The position numbers and the translations under genes are program-made. From NCBI RefSeq assembly GCF_003589745.1, contig NZ_CP032364.1, forward strand, positions 1,054,001 through 1,118,000: DNA of 64,000 nucleotides. Direction: 5' to 3'. Source of the stretch: Lachnoanaerobaculum umeaense. Lineage in GTDB: Bacteria > Bacillota > Clostridia > Lachnospirales > Lachnospiraceae. The stretch's first letter is position 1. Each line of letters begins with the position of its first letter. Positions 1 through 7,832 of the stretch are shown piece by piece. The notes below the pieces were generated by a model that saw nothing but the letters and a program-made list of their open reading frames with translations, did not search any database and had not been told where the DNA came from.

Positions 1-26
1 CTTTCGCCAAAAGTGATGTTTTCCAT
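1..26 (-). CDS. Start of divergent gene, probable phage-type repressor (partial)
   Basis: Only the first eight codons are inside the window. Read on the minus strand from position 26 they give M-E-N-I-T-F-G-E, preceded by a strong ribosome binding site (AAAAGGAGG on the minus strand, positions 33-41). A start like this, divergent from a small Cro-like regulator, is the usual arrangement of a phage or satellite CI-type repressor, and the residues fit the start of many XRE repressors. The start is well supported. The identity is inferred from context alone. Confidence 0.5.
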
Positions 27-124
27 GTAATGCCTCCTTTTATATATGTATATTAACACTTTTACAGAAAAAGAGCAACGAAATCGAATTAATAAACAAA
101 AATACAATAAATTAACAAAAACGA

Positions 125-153
125 TTGACACCTCATAAAATATATACTATAGT
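125..153 (+). promoter_or_regulatory. Sigma-A-type promoter for the satellite rightward operon
   Basis: TTGACA at 125-130 and TATAGT at 148-153 are separated by exactly 17 bases, an almost perfect housekeeping promoter. It lies 35 bases upstream of the Cro-like gene at 188, in the AT-rich region between the two divergent regulators, where repressor operators would be expected. Confidence 0.8.
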
Positions 154-187
154 GAATATATAAACAAAAAAGAAAGGAGTTAAACAG

Positions 188-382
188 ATGAGAATTGACA
201 GGATTAAGTTTGCTCATGCTATGGTTGACAAAGATATGAGTGTATCTGTATTGGCAGAGCTTACAGGCTTATCAAGGGGGACTATAAGCGGCATTAAGTG
301 CGGTAAAAGTTGCCTATATGAGACAGCCGAAAAGATAGCGGAAGTGCTAGGCGTAGAAGTTAAAGACATTAGAGAAAAATAA
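188..382 (+). CDS. Small XRE-family (Cro-like) transcriptional regulator
   Basis: A 64-residue protein that is essentially a single helix-turn-helix domain. Residues about 18-45 (SVSVLAELTGLSRGTISGIK) form the HTH, and a short C-terminal helix ends in VKDIREK. The ATG at 188 follows a strong AAGAAAGGAG site. It is the first gene after a near-perfect promoter and is divergent from a probable repressor, so it most likely acts as the Cro-like half of a lysogeny/excision switch. The family is clear. The exact role is inferred. Confidence 0.8.
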   Translation: MRIDRIKFAHAMVDKDMSVSVLAELTGLSRGTISGIKCGKSCLYETAEKIAEVLGVEVKDIREK

Positions 383-442
383 TTAACAGCATTCCCGGCT
401 ATAGAGTTGTTAAGGAAAAATAAAAAGAAAGGAGCTTACAGA

Positions 443-691
443 ATGGAAGAAAAGCAAAAGCAAGGTGACAGGGTGAGAAGCCAGGCCAATATTGACAGCA
501 TAAGAGAGCGTACGCACTTAACCGCCGAAGATATAGCGTTTTTACTAAGTCGAAGTAGTAGCGTGGCCTATAAGATATTAAATGACCTAAACGCAGATCT
601 AAAGTGTAAGGGCTTTTATATCGTAAAGGGCAGAGTACCAAAAAAGTACTTTTGTGATAAATTCGGGATACCTTACGAAAGCGTAAGTTAA
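443..691 (+). CDS. Small winged-helix/HTH protein (excisionase-like or accessory regulator)
   Basis: An 82-residue basic protein starting at the ATG at 443, which has a GAAAGGAG ribosome binding site; an upstream in-frame ATG at 407 has none. Residues about 22-50 contain LTAEDIAFLLSRSSSVAYKI, a helix-turn-helix type seen in small phage and ICE proteins placed just before the replication gene. The C-terminal segment (RVPKKYFCDKFGI) fits a wing. Excisionase, replication initiator helper or regulator are all possible, and the sequence does not decide between them. Confidence 0.6.
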   Translation: MEEKQKQGDRVRSQANIDSIRERTHLTAEDIAFLLSRSSSVAYKILNDLNADLKCKGFYIVKGRVPKKYFCDKFGIPYESVS

Positions 692-703
692 GAGGGTGAC
701 AAT

Positions 704-2902
704 TTGCAATTAGACGAATTTTTAAGACGCTTTAACGGTGTAAAACGCATTAGTACCGGGAATACTTATAAAGCCCTATGCCCCTGCCATAACGACAGGC
801 AAGCAAGTTTAGGAATATCAGCCGAAGGCGACAAGATACTAATAAATTGCCTTGCAGGTTGCCATTACAAAGATATATTAGCAGAGGTTGGACTAACTGA
901 AGCAGATCTATTTAATGACGGCAAGACAAAGCAGGAAGAGAGTTGGCGGGAAAAAATAGAGGGTTGTATAAAGATGCCTATAGAAGCTGTATACGACTAT
1001 AAGGACGCTACAGGCAAATACTTATACAGCAAAATCCGTTTTGTTGGTAAGCATATAAAGTATGCAGTTGTAGACCGTAAGGCCAACAGCTTCACAATGA
1101 GGAAACCTGAAGGCATTAAATCAACTATGTATAATTTGCCTGCTGCCTTAAAAGCAATTAAAAAAGGTTTTCCGGTATATATCACAGAGGGAGAAAAAGA
1201 CGTTGATACACTTAAAAAAATACATTTTACAGCTGTAACGGCTGGCGGTGTAAGTGATTGGCGTTCAGAATTTGCCCACTATTTCACAGGTGCAAGGGTT
1301 GTTATATTGCCGGATAATGATACTCCGGGGCTTGACCTTAAGGACAAAATAATAGCAGATCTAAAGCCGTTTGCACACTCTATAAAATGGGTTGTTACAT
1401 CAAAGGCAGAGCATGGAGATGTAACGGACTATTTAACCAAAGAGGGACACTCTAAAGAGGACTTAAAAAAGCTTATAGAGGAAGTTAAGCCAGTTGCTGC
1501 CCCTTGGATTCAGATAACCGAAAGGAAAGACGGAAGCCAAAAACAGAGTGTTAATCCGGGATTATTAAAGGCCTGCATAAGCGAACATTTAAGTTATAAG
1601 ACGGTGGACGGTAGTTATTACTGGTATGAGAACGGATATTATAAGCGAACGGACAAAAACACCGTTAAGGCTAAAATATCGGCTTATATACCGGATGGAA
1701 TAGCAAACGATAATCTACTGAACAATGTTTATAATTTAATGCTTGCGGATGTTGACCATATGGCAAGAGAGGAGGACTTTAACAATGAAGAAAACTATAT
1801 AAACTTTAAGAATGGTTTATATAACCTTACAACAAGGAAGCTAGAGCCACACAATGAGCATATTCTATATACAAGGCAGATAAACACCGACTATATAGAG
1901 GGTGCAAGCATGGCAGATATAACAAGCACTTTCACACGGTTTATAGGTGATTTATGTAAGGGCGTAGATGGTGCTATTGATTGGCAGAAGTACAAGGCGT
2001 TACAAGAAATAATAGGCCTTGCTATATCTAACGTACACGGCCACAGGACGAAAAAAGCGGCGATTTTATACAGTCCTATAGGTAATACGGGTAAAAGCCA
2101 GTTTTTAAGCCTTATTTCTAATTTGGTAGGTCCGGAGCATATAACCACTATACCATTACAAAATATGAATGAGGACAAGGGGCGTTTTGCTTTTGCAAAT
2201 GCTGGGTTAATCCGTCTTATTATGAACGGAGATCAAGGCAAAGCCACAATAAAAGACAGCTCCATATTTAAGCAAGTAACCGGAGGCGATTATATCAAAA
2301 CCGAGGGCAAGGGAAAAGATATAAAAGCCCTTGTATTTAAAGGCTTTATAATTATTGCTTGTAACGATTTACCGTATTTTGCAGACGATAAGGGCGACCA
2401 TGTATATAGGCGTATGTATATAGTGCCTTGTACTCATGAAGTACCAGAAAAGGAGAGGGACGCAAGTATATTAAATAAAATGCTTGAAGAACTCCCGGCA
2501 ATAGTAAATTGGGCAATCGAGGGACTGCATAGGCTCAGGGAGAATAACTATAATTTTTCCGAAGTTGCAGCAGGCCAAGAAGTAATTGCAAATTACCGTA
2601 AGAACAGCGATACCGTTTATAGTTTCCTGATGGATGAGGGCTATATAATTACCAAGAATCCAGCGGATAAGGTGAGCAAAAAAGAATTATTAACTGCATA
2701 TAATGCCTATTGTCTTGATAATGGACGGCAGGTGGTAGGGGTAAGACAGTTTAGCGAAAGACTTAAAAAGCTCACAGGGTTAGAAATAACGAGGGTTCGA
2801 GTAGACAAATACAGAGATTATTATGCTCAAGGAATTAAAGAAGAAAACAATGAATTTATAGCGGCGACAGATGCAGAGAATGAAATATTTAGCAACGGTT
2901 AA
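704..2902 (+). CDS. Phage/satellite primase-helicase (CHC2-like zinc, TOPRIM, D5/SF3 helicase)
   Basis: A 732-residue replication protein that should make primers at, and unwind, the element's own origin. Visible parts: a zinc-finger-like start (C26-P-C28-H29 ... C49, C53); a TOPRIM domain around residues 155-235 with ITEGEKD and the ILPDNDTPG acidic motif; and a superfamily 3 / phage D5-type helicase with Walker A GNTGKS at about 460-465, followed by a conserved ACNDLPYF segment. The start is a TTG at 704 behind a good GAGGGTGA site. The architecture matches the alpha-type primases of P4-like satellites and Gram-positive PICIs. A cluster of TGTCCC repeats begins just after its stop, consistent with an origin it recognises. 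Confidence 0.9.
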   Translation: MQLDEFLRRFNGVKRISTGNTYKALCPCHNDRQASLGISAEGDKILINCLAGCHYKDILAEVGLTEADLFNDGKTKQEESWREKIEGCIKMPIEAVYDYKDATGKYLYSKIRFVGKHIKYAVVDRKANSFTMRKPEGIKSTMYNLPAALKAIKKGFPVYITEGEKDVDTLKKIHFTAVTAGGVSDWRSEFAHYFTGARVVILPDNDTPGLDLKDKIIADLKPFAHSIKWVVTSKAEHGDVTDYLTKEGHSKEDLKKLIEEVKPVAAPWIQITERKDGSQKQSVNPGLLKACISEHLSYKTVDGSYYWYENGYYKRTDKNTVKAKISAYIPDGIANDNLLNNVYNLMLADVDHMAREEDFNNEENYINFKNGLYNLTTRKLEPHNEHILYTRQINTDYIEGASMADITSTFTRFIGDLCKGVDGAIDWQKYKALQEIIGLAISNVHGHRTKKAAILYSPIGNTGKSQFLSLISNLVGPEHITTIPLQNMNEDKGRFAFANAGLIRLIMNGDQGKATIKDSSIFKQVTGGDYIKTEGKGKDIKALVFKGFIIIACNDLPYFADDKGDHVYRRMYIVPCTHEVPEKERDASILNKMLEELPAIVNWAIEGLHRLRENNYNFSEVAAGQEVIANYRKNSDTVYSFLMDEGYIITKNPADKVSKKELLTAYNAYCLDNGRQVVGVRQFSERLKKLTGLEITRVRVDKYRDYYAQGIKEENNEFIAATDAENEIFSNG

Positions 2903-2903
2903 G

Positions 2904-3191
2904 TGTCCCAAAATGCAAAACGTAAAACTGGGACAAATAGCCGTTACAAAGAAAAATAGCTTTATAAAAAATTTATGTTTTTGCATGCTGTCCCAAAAAC
3001 AAGGTACATTGTCCCTAAAACGTCCCTAAAATTTTTAGCTTTTTGGGACAGAAAAAGCACGCATTTAAGCCATTTATTAAATATTGTCCCTATTGTCCCA
3101 TATTTATTTAAGTTATAAAAATAAATTTAAAAAATAGGGTATAAAAACATATATAAAAAAGAAGTGCAAAAATCTTGGGACTTTTGGGACA
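2904..3191. repeat. TGTCCC/GGGACA repeat field, candidate replication origin
   Basis: Within 288 bases there are eight exact TGTCCC or GGGACA hexamers: forward at 2904, 2989, 3010, 3085 and 3094, reverse at 2930, 3045 and 3186. Two five-base matches also occur (3022-3026 and 3177-3181). Most sit next to an A-run, and they flank a very AT-rich stretch at about 3100-3170. This layout, directly downstream of the primase-helicase gene, is typical of iterons plus an unwinding region in P4-like satellites and PICIs. The counts are seen directly. Origin function is inferred. Confidence 0.6.
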
Positions 3192-3251
3192 GAGGGAAAC
3201 AAGCCATATTTTTCCTTGTAACGGCAGAATAAGAGAAAAGGAGTATAAGCA

Positions 3252-3359
3252 ATGACAAGGGAACAGGCCTATGATCTGATACATGAAAGATTATATAAAC
3301 TAAGTGATTACTGGCTGTATTTTATAGCAGCCTTGATATTAGATAAAGAAAAGGAGTAA
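3252..3359 (+). CDS. Very small hypothetical protein
   Basis: A 35-codon reading frame (start MTREQAYDLIHERL, end LDKEKE) with a good GAAAAGGAG ribosome binding site and a tight 4-base gap to the next gene. It has a hydrophobic middle (YWLYFIAALIL), so it may be a short membrane or amphipathic peptide. It belongs to the run of small genes after the primase, a common place for satellite accessory proteins that interfere with the helper phage. No family recognised. Confidence 0.5.
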   Translation: MTREQAYDLIHERLYKLSDYWLYFIAALILDKEKE

Positions 3360-3363
3360 AGGA

Positions 3364-3627
3364 ATGAATAAAATAACTGATATTTTTGAGGAGTTCGAGA
3401 AAATGAGCGGCCAAGTAGTTATAACACATGGCGAAGAGACATTAAAAATTGCTAAAAAGTTAAGCGGCTTACTAGCCAGATTACCAATATGCCTTGCAGA
3501 TAATAATAGACTGGTGCATTTGATGAAAGACCAGTTAGTGACTGCAGAGCGTGAACAGTTCTTGGCGGGGTTTGATTTAGGATTGAAGATGGCGGATGTA
3601 TTCAAAGAGGATAGGAGGAGTAAATAA
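3364..3627 (+). CDS. Small hypothetical satellite protein
   Basis: An 87-residue mostly helical, mixed-charge protein with a good GGAGTAAAGG site before its ATG. No family recognised. It starts 4 bases after the 35-codon gene and ends 4 bases before the next start codon, so it is clearly part of the same early operon. No signal peptide or membrane segment is seen. Position suggests a satellite-specific accessory or helper-interference gene, but nothing in the sequence proves this. Confidence 0.55.
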   Translation: MNKITDIFEEFEKMSGQVVITHGEETLKIAKKLSGLLARLPICLADNNRLVHLMKDQLVTAEREQFLAGFDLGLKMADVFKEDRRSK

Positions 3628-3631
3628 CAAT

Positions 3632-3781
3632 ATGAAAAGCGATATTAAAAAACTGGATAACATAAAGGAACTAATAAGCATAAACTTAGAGCCGTTACAA
3701 AATGATGATTATATTTTCTTAAAGGCTATAAATACTATGATCGTTGAGTATGTGAATGCAAAGTACAGAGAGGAGTGGTAA
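3632..3781 (+). CDS. Small hypothetical satellite protein
   Basis: A 49-residue protein starting at the ATG at 3632, chosen because it follows an AGGAGGAG site; an in-frame ATG at 3596 lies inside the previous gene and has no such site. It is acidic and helical (DIKKLDNIKELISINLEPL...). No family recognised. The stop at 3781 is 2 bases before the next start, which fits translational coupling in a compact operon. Confidence 0.5.
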   Translation: MKSDIKKLDNIKELISINLEPLQNDDYIFLKAINTMIVEYVNAKYREEW

Positions 3782-3783
3782 TA

Positions 3784-4128
3784 ATGAGTTTATCAGGAAG
3801 AACAAAATACTGTATGGGTAAATATGGACATGATGGGGAAGAGATTTATTCAGACATAGAACAGGAAGTTATTAGAGAAATTGACGGATACCTTATAAAC
3901 CTTGAAGAGGCATACGGGCGTATTGATAGCCTGTACATAAACGGTTTTACAAGGGAATATTTTGATGGCCGACTGTACAAGGATTATCCAAAGCCCTATA
4001 TGGAAGATGCAAGATTCCATTATGATATTTTAGGTAATGAAATAAGTATTTTAGGCAGGTTCTTAGCAGAAGCGAGGGAATATATAAAGGAGTTACAAAA
4101 TGATAAAGATAAAGGCAAGTTGCAGTGA
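3784..4128 (+). CDS. Hypothetical satellite protein
   Basis: A 114-residue acidic protein. The start at 3784 is preferred over the upstream in-frame start at 3775 because it follows the GAGGAGTGG element at the end of the preceding gene. It is rich in Y, D and E, with a predicted helical C-terminus (ILGRFLAEAREYIKELQN). No family recognised. Its end overlaps the next small gene by 29 bases. Confidence 0.5.
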   Translation: MSLSGRTKYCMGKYGHDGEEIYSDIEQEVIREIDGYLINLEEAYGRIDSLYINGFTREYFDGRLYKDYPKPYMEDARFHYDILGNEISILGRFLAEAREYIKELQNDKDKGKLQ

Positions 4129-4273
4129 TAGGCACGAAGTAAGCAAGATTATTAAGCTTTTAATGCCATACATGACAGATAAAAGGCCTAAAGTTGCCAA
4201 GTCTGAAGATGGAAAATATAAGAGGGTGTATATATGCATAGACAGCGAGAAAATCCCAAAAATCAAGCTGTAA
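4100..4273 (+). CDS. Small basic hypothetical protein
   Basis: A 57-codon frame that starts inside the end of the preceding gene, with an AAAGGAG site at 4086-4092. It is lysine-rich (MIKIKASCSDRHEVSKIIKLL...) and ends with a beta-like KRVYICIDSEKIPKIKL. A small basic protein at the end of the early operon could bind nucleic acid, but no family is recognised. Confidence 0.5.
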   Translation: MIKIKASCSDRHEVSKIIKLLMPYMTDKRPKVAKSEDGKYKRVYICIDSEKIPKIKL

Positions 4274-4409
4274 ATGCCTGTTTATACCCGGGTGGCTAAC
4301 ATACCATTAAAAGCTGTTAAACAACAATATATGACCTAGACCAGAATACGGGGGTATATCCATTAAGGGTATGCTCCCTATTTTGTTACCTTTTTTTCCA
4401 TCGAAGCAA

Positions 4410-4528
4410 GGACGAAGCGAGAGAAAATCGCAAATGAACAACGGACGAACAACGAGAAAATCATTTTATAATTATACATGTCGTCCTTTTCTCCCATGCG
4501 TCACTTTTAAATTTTAACAGAGGACGAA
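4410..4528. repeat. GGACGAA...GAGAAA repeats in the leader before the capsid module
   Basis: GGACGAA occurs at 4410-4416, 4443-4449 and 4522-4528, each followed within about 6 bases by a GAGAAA-type run, and an inverted TCGTCC copy occurs at 4481-4486. The segment has no gene. Such spaced repeats before a structural module could be a regulator binding array or a packaging signal. The repeats are real; the function is open. Confidence 0.45.
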
Positions 4529-4630
4529 CAGAGAGAAATTGCAAAATCCCTTTGTTCTTTCCTCCAAAAGCGTTCGCTAAAATGTTTAAAAAGGTTATAA
4601 AGATTTATACATATACATCCTCTTATGTGG

Positions 4631-4776
4631 TATAATATAACATAGCAAACAAAATATTTGAAGTACCCCGGCAAGGCTTAATTCCTTTACCTGTTGTCGG
4701 AAGTCTGAAAAGATGTGGGAAGTATTAGGGCGAATGATTGGCGTTCGCTTTGGTGCTTCCTTTTTGTTTGCTAATT
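4631..4776 (+). ncRNA. Candidate structured RNA (three-stem junction) upstream of scaffold and capsid genes
   Basis: A TATAAT box at 4631-4636 is followed by a region that folds well by eye. A perfect 12-bp closing stem pairs 4643-4654 with 4762-4773. Inside it are a stem pairing 4668-4674 with 4694-4700 (one G-U) and a longer arm pairing 4718-4723 with 4755-4760, topped by 4730-4734/4744-4748. The result is a compact three-way junction of about 130 nt in an otherwise gene-free 545-base gap, ending about 45 bases before the scaffold start. I do not recognise it as a known riboswitch. A packaging-type RNA, an antisense/immunity RNA or a 5'-UTR regulator are all possible. Confidence 0.55.
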
Positions 4777-4819
4777 TGTAACCATTCCTTTACAACAAAT
4801 TACGAAAGGAGATATAAAA

Positions 4820-5221
4820 ATGCAGGTAAAAGATAGACTTGCAGAGTTAGGATTGACACAGGAGCAGTTGACAGCTGTAACGGCTTTATTTTCAGAGTTT
4901 GAAGCGGAACATGACAAAGCTATGGACGAATTAAAGCTTGATCACGCTATAAATACAGAGCTTGCAGCGTCTAAAGTTAAGAATGTTAACATTGTAAAAA
5001 AAGCGTTGGAGTTGGAGAATGTAAAGCTTAATGATGCGGGAGAGCTTGAGGGATTATCCGAGCAATTGAACGCACTTAAGGAAAGCGATCCATATTTATT
5101 TGGTACTGATACTAATAAGTCAGGTGTAGCCGGATATAATCCTGGTAATGGTGGAATGCCTACAGGATTTCCACAAAAAGACCCTATTTGGGGAATTGGT
5201 GGCGGAGAAAGAATATTCTAA
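4820..5221 (+). CDS. Phage GP20-like scaffolding protein (short form)
   Basis: A 133-residue acidic, helical protein that would guide procapsid assembly. The start has a clear GAAAGGAG site. The middle reads LNDAGELEGLSEQLNALKES and then DPYLFG, which resembles the conserved C-terminal part of Phage_GP20 minor structural/scaffold proteins; those are usually longer (about 180 residues), so this is a compact version. It lies 18 bases before the major capsid gene, the standard place for a scaffold. Confidence 0.75.
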   Translation: MQVKDRLAELGLTQEQLTAVTALFSEFEAEHDKAMDELKLDHAINTELAASKVKNVNIVKKALELENVKLNDAGELEGLSEQLNALKESDPYLFGTDTNKSGVAGYNPGNGGMPTGFPQKDPIWGIGGGERIF

Positions 5222-5239
5222 CGAAAGGAATTTTATTAA

Positions 5240-6091
5240 ATGGCAAATACAATTAATTTGGCAACTAAATACCTGCCTTATGTTGATGAGCTTTTTACTA
5301 ATGAGAGCAAAAGGGAACTTGTAACTAATAATGATTTTACTTGGGACGGTGCCCATACAGTGAAAGTTTATAAGGTTACTACAAGTCTTATGAATGATTA
5401 TGACAGATCAGGCGAGAAGGTGGAAGCCGGGCAGATATGGAGCAGATACGGAGTTGTTAAGGGATTAGATGCAACAACCGAAGAAATGACACTAAAAAAG
5501 GATCGTTCCTTTACCTTTGCAATTGATAGGCTGGATATTAACGAAACAGCGGGACAACTTGCAGCACAAGCAGCACTTGCAAGGCAGATCAGGCAGGTAG
5601 TTATACCTGAAATAGATGGATATGTTTATAAAGTAATGTGTGACAATGCCGGTATTAAAGAGACCAATGTAACACTTACCAAAGAAAACATATACGATAA
5701 GATCATAGAAGCAAACTCACAACTTGACGATGTGGGAGTTCCGGAGTTTGGTAGGGTGCTTATTATGACACCGGCTACATATGTTTTACTTAAGAAGAAC
5801 AAGGACGTTACAATCAATCAGGATGTAGGGCAAGAGTTGAGAGTTAAGGGCGTTGTTGGAGTTATGGACGGTTTAGGAGTGCAAAAAATTCCTGCTAATC
5901 GTTTACCGGATAAGTTCGGGTTTATGATCGCCCATAGTGTGGCGACTGTTGCACCGGTAAAATTAACTGATTACAAAATCCATGATAACCCTCCGGGAAT
6001 TAGTGGCAATTTAGTAGAGGGGCGTATTGCATATGACGCCTTTGTATTAGACAACAAAGCAAAAGCAATATACTATCTGCAGAATAAATAG
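5240..6091 (+). CDS. Phage major capsid protein (HK97/P22-coat-like fold)
   Basis: A 283-residue capsid subunit. Features typical of the family of phage coat proteins without a protease-processed delta domain: an N-terminal arm (LATKYLPYVDELF), the E-loop-like DFTWDGAHTVKVYKV region, long spine-helix segments (GQLAAQAALARQIRQVVIPEIDGYVY) and A-domain strands ending in AYDAFVLDNKAKAIYYL. It follows the scaffold gene with a GAAAGGA site, and a terminator lies right after it. No portal, terminase or tail genes are next to it. This suggests an element that builds its own, perhaps smaller, shell but relies on a helper phage for packaging and tails. Confidence 0.88.
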   Translation: MANTINLATKYLPYVDELFTNESKRELVTNNDFTWDGAHTVKVYKVTTSLMNDYDRSGEKVEAGQIWSRYGVVKGLDATTEEMTLKKDRSFTFAIDRLDINETAGQLAAQAALARQIRQVVIPEIDGYVYKVMCDNAGIKETNVTLTKENIYDKIIEANSQLDDVGVPEFGRVLIMTPATYVLLKKNKDVTINQDVGQELRVKGVVGVMDGLGVQKIPANRLPDKFGFMIAHSVATVAPVKLTDYKIHDNPPGISGNLVEGRIAYDAFVLDNKAKAIYYLQNK

Positions 6092-6096
6092 CATTT

Positions 6097-6122
6097 AGCC
6101 CCCGTAAAAAGGGGCTTTTTTA
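6097..6122 (+). terminator. Rho-independent terminator after the capsid gene
   Basis: AGCCCC (6097-6102) pairs with GGGGCT (6111-6116) around a short loop, followed by a run of T. It sits 6 bases after the capsid stop codon and separates the structural genes from the late regulator. Confidence 0.85.
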
Positions 6123-6174
6123 TTAATGTAATGGATAATAGTATGTTGACATTTGTTAACATTAAAGGGGTTTT

Positions 6175-6696
6175 ATGCGGAAATTAAGTATTGAGAGGCT
6201 ATCACTTTACTTGAAAGCCAAAAAAGATTATGACGACCTAAAAAAATATTATGATAGAGAATTAAAGGCAGCAGAAGAAGAATATTTATATAGCCTTAAA
6301 GCTGTACGCTATGATGGTGTAAAGGTTGACGGCGGACAACATACCGATATAGCCGATAAGATAGCGCGATACGAAGAATGGCGAGAACAAACAGATAAGC
6401 ATTGCGAATTTTGGCTTGATTACCGTAAGCGTTGTATAGATTCTGAAAAAGAGCTTACAGAAAAGTATATAGATACTGAAGTGCCGTGGCTTGTACGTGT
6501 GTTTAGCGATTGCGAAACATGGAAAAACTGTAATGTGCCTTTATTGCAAGAAGTACTAAGGCTTAAATACATAGAGTGTAAGACGGAAAGGGATATAGCC
6601 ACAGCCCTTAAGATAACCGGGCAAGATGTGGCCAATATGCTATATACTTATACAGAACTTACAGATCGACCGCCAAAGAGGGGCAGAAAGAAATGA
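6175..6696 (+). CDS. ArpU/DUF1492-like phage regulator with sigma-70 region-4-type HTH
   Basis: A 173-residue protein with an N-terminal charged coiled coil (about residues 1-110, including VRYDGVKVDGGQHTDIADKI) and a C-terminal helix-turn-helix (VLRLKYIECKTERDIATALK, then ITGQDVANMLYTY). This is the layout of ArpU/DUF1492-type phage late-gene activators in Gram-positive phages. The ATG at 6175 has an AAAGGGG site. Its position after the capsid gene fits a late-transcription regulator, though a small-terminase-like role cannot be excluded from sequence alone. Confidence 0.6.
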   Translation: MRKLSIERLSLYLKAKKDYDDLKKYYDRELKAAEEEYLYSLKAVRYDGVKVDGGQHTDIADKIARYEEWREQTDKHCEFWLDYRKRCIDSEKELTEKYIDTEVPWLVRVFSDCETWKNCNVPLLQEVLRLKYIECKTERDIATALKITGQDVANMLYTYTELTDRPPKRGRKK

Positions 6697-6751
6697 TAAT
6701 AAAATGATAATCAAATAATAAAAAATAGGGTTTAAAAATAAAATATAGTGG

Positions 6752-6770
6752 TATTAAACACCGTTTAATA
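6752..6770. repeat. Perfect short inverted repeat at the end of the satellite module
   Basis: TATTAAAC (6752-6759) and GTTTAATA (6763-6770) are perfect inverted copies around ACC. They lie in the AT-rich gap between the last satellite gene and a gene that has lost its 5' end, so this could mark the element border or be a weak terminator. Confidence 0.35.
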
Positions 6771-6805
6771 GTATAAAAAACATAAAAAACAAGTGTATAA
6801 AATAT

Positions 6806-7750
6806 ATGAAAGAATATCTGCTTAAGACAGGAGCAAAGAAAGATATTAGAGAAATGTCTAAGTTGGATATGGCAAAGAGTATGGGACTTGTCAGTGAAAG
6901 TGAGTATGGTGGTTATAGAGCTAAAAATTTTTCTGTGTTGATGTTTGCGGAAACACCAAATAAATTTATTCCAAATGCTCATGTTGAAATCATAAGAGAA
7001 ATTGATGGAACTGATAAAATGGAATCAAAAAGATTTGATGGGCCGGTTTGGATACAGGCAAAACAAGTCAGCAAGTATTTTGAAGATAATATTATGGCTT
7101 CATACACCATAAGGGAAGCTGATAAAATTGAGCATAAGATTATCTATAACTATCCTCTTACGGCATTTGAGGAACTTGCTACTAACGCTATTTTGCATAA
7201 AGAATATGATACGCCTGAATATGTAGGAATCTATATTTACAAGGATAGAATTTCTTTTGTAAACCATAACAGACCACTTCCTCCTGTAACTATCGAAGCT
7301 CTTAATAGGGATAGAAGTTTTGATAGAAGGCAGTATCTTAATAAAGAACTTAAAGATATGTTCTTTTCCCTTAATCTGATAGAGTCTTACGGATCAGGAA
7401 TAAGGCGTGCAAAAGATGCACTATTAGAAAATGGTTCTCCTGAGCTTAAGTTTTATCCAGACAATGAAGAAGATAACTATACCAATGCAGTGATGGGAGT
7501 GAATGAAGAATTTTTGAAAGAGTTTAATGGTAGTACTACCAAAGAAACTACCAAAGAAAAAAACAGCATCCAAGAACAGATAGTGCTTCTTATGAAAGAC
7601 AATCCAAGTATTACTGCGGAACAGATAGCAAATGAGATTAAAGAAATAACAGCAGATGGAGTGCGATACCATATAAGAAATCTTAAAGCTCATGGAGTTA
7701 TTAAAAGAGAAGGATCTACCAAATCAGGTAAATGGATAGTGCTGAAATAG
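6806..7750 (+). pseudogene. RecG/AlbA_2-like ATP-binding protein, 5'-truncated
   Basis: Encodes 314 residues of the AlbA_2 / RecG-like DNA-binding, GHKL-ATPase family. Seen: the ATPase N box (LTAFEELATNAILHKEY) and following strands (VGIYIYKDRISFVNH), the SYGSGIRRAKDA motif, and a C-terminal winged helix (TAEQIANEIKEITADGVRYHI). Family members are usually longer and begin with the AlbA_2 domain, which is missing here. There is no ribosome binding site before the first ATG. The gene therefore appears to have lost its start when the upstream element arrived or was rearranged. Whether a shorter protein is made is unknown. Confidence 0.75.
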
Positions 7751-7771
7751 AATAAATAAGATCATAGAACC

Positions 7772-7807
7772 AAAAGGTGATTAGAGTAAAATCTAACCGC
7801 CTTTTTT
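7772..7807 (+). terminator. Rho-independent terminator
   Basis: AAAAGGTGATTAGA pairs with TCTAACCGCCTTTT (one mismatch and a G-U pair) around a short loop and runs into T residues. It lies about 20 bases after the truncated ATPase gene. Confidence 0.7.
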
Positions 7808-7832
7808 GTTTGGAAAAAAGAAGGAGGTAAAA

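Noticed and set aside
4274..4630. Additional small genes in the leader before the structured RNA
   Set aside because: No open frame with a plausible start and ribosome binding site; only repeats are visible.
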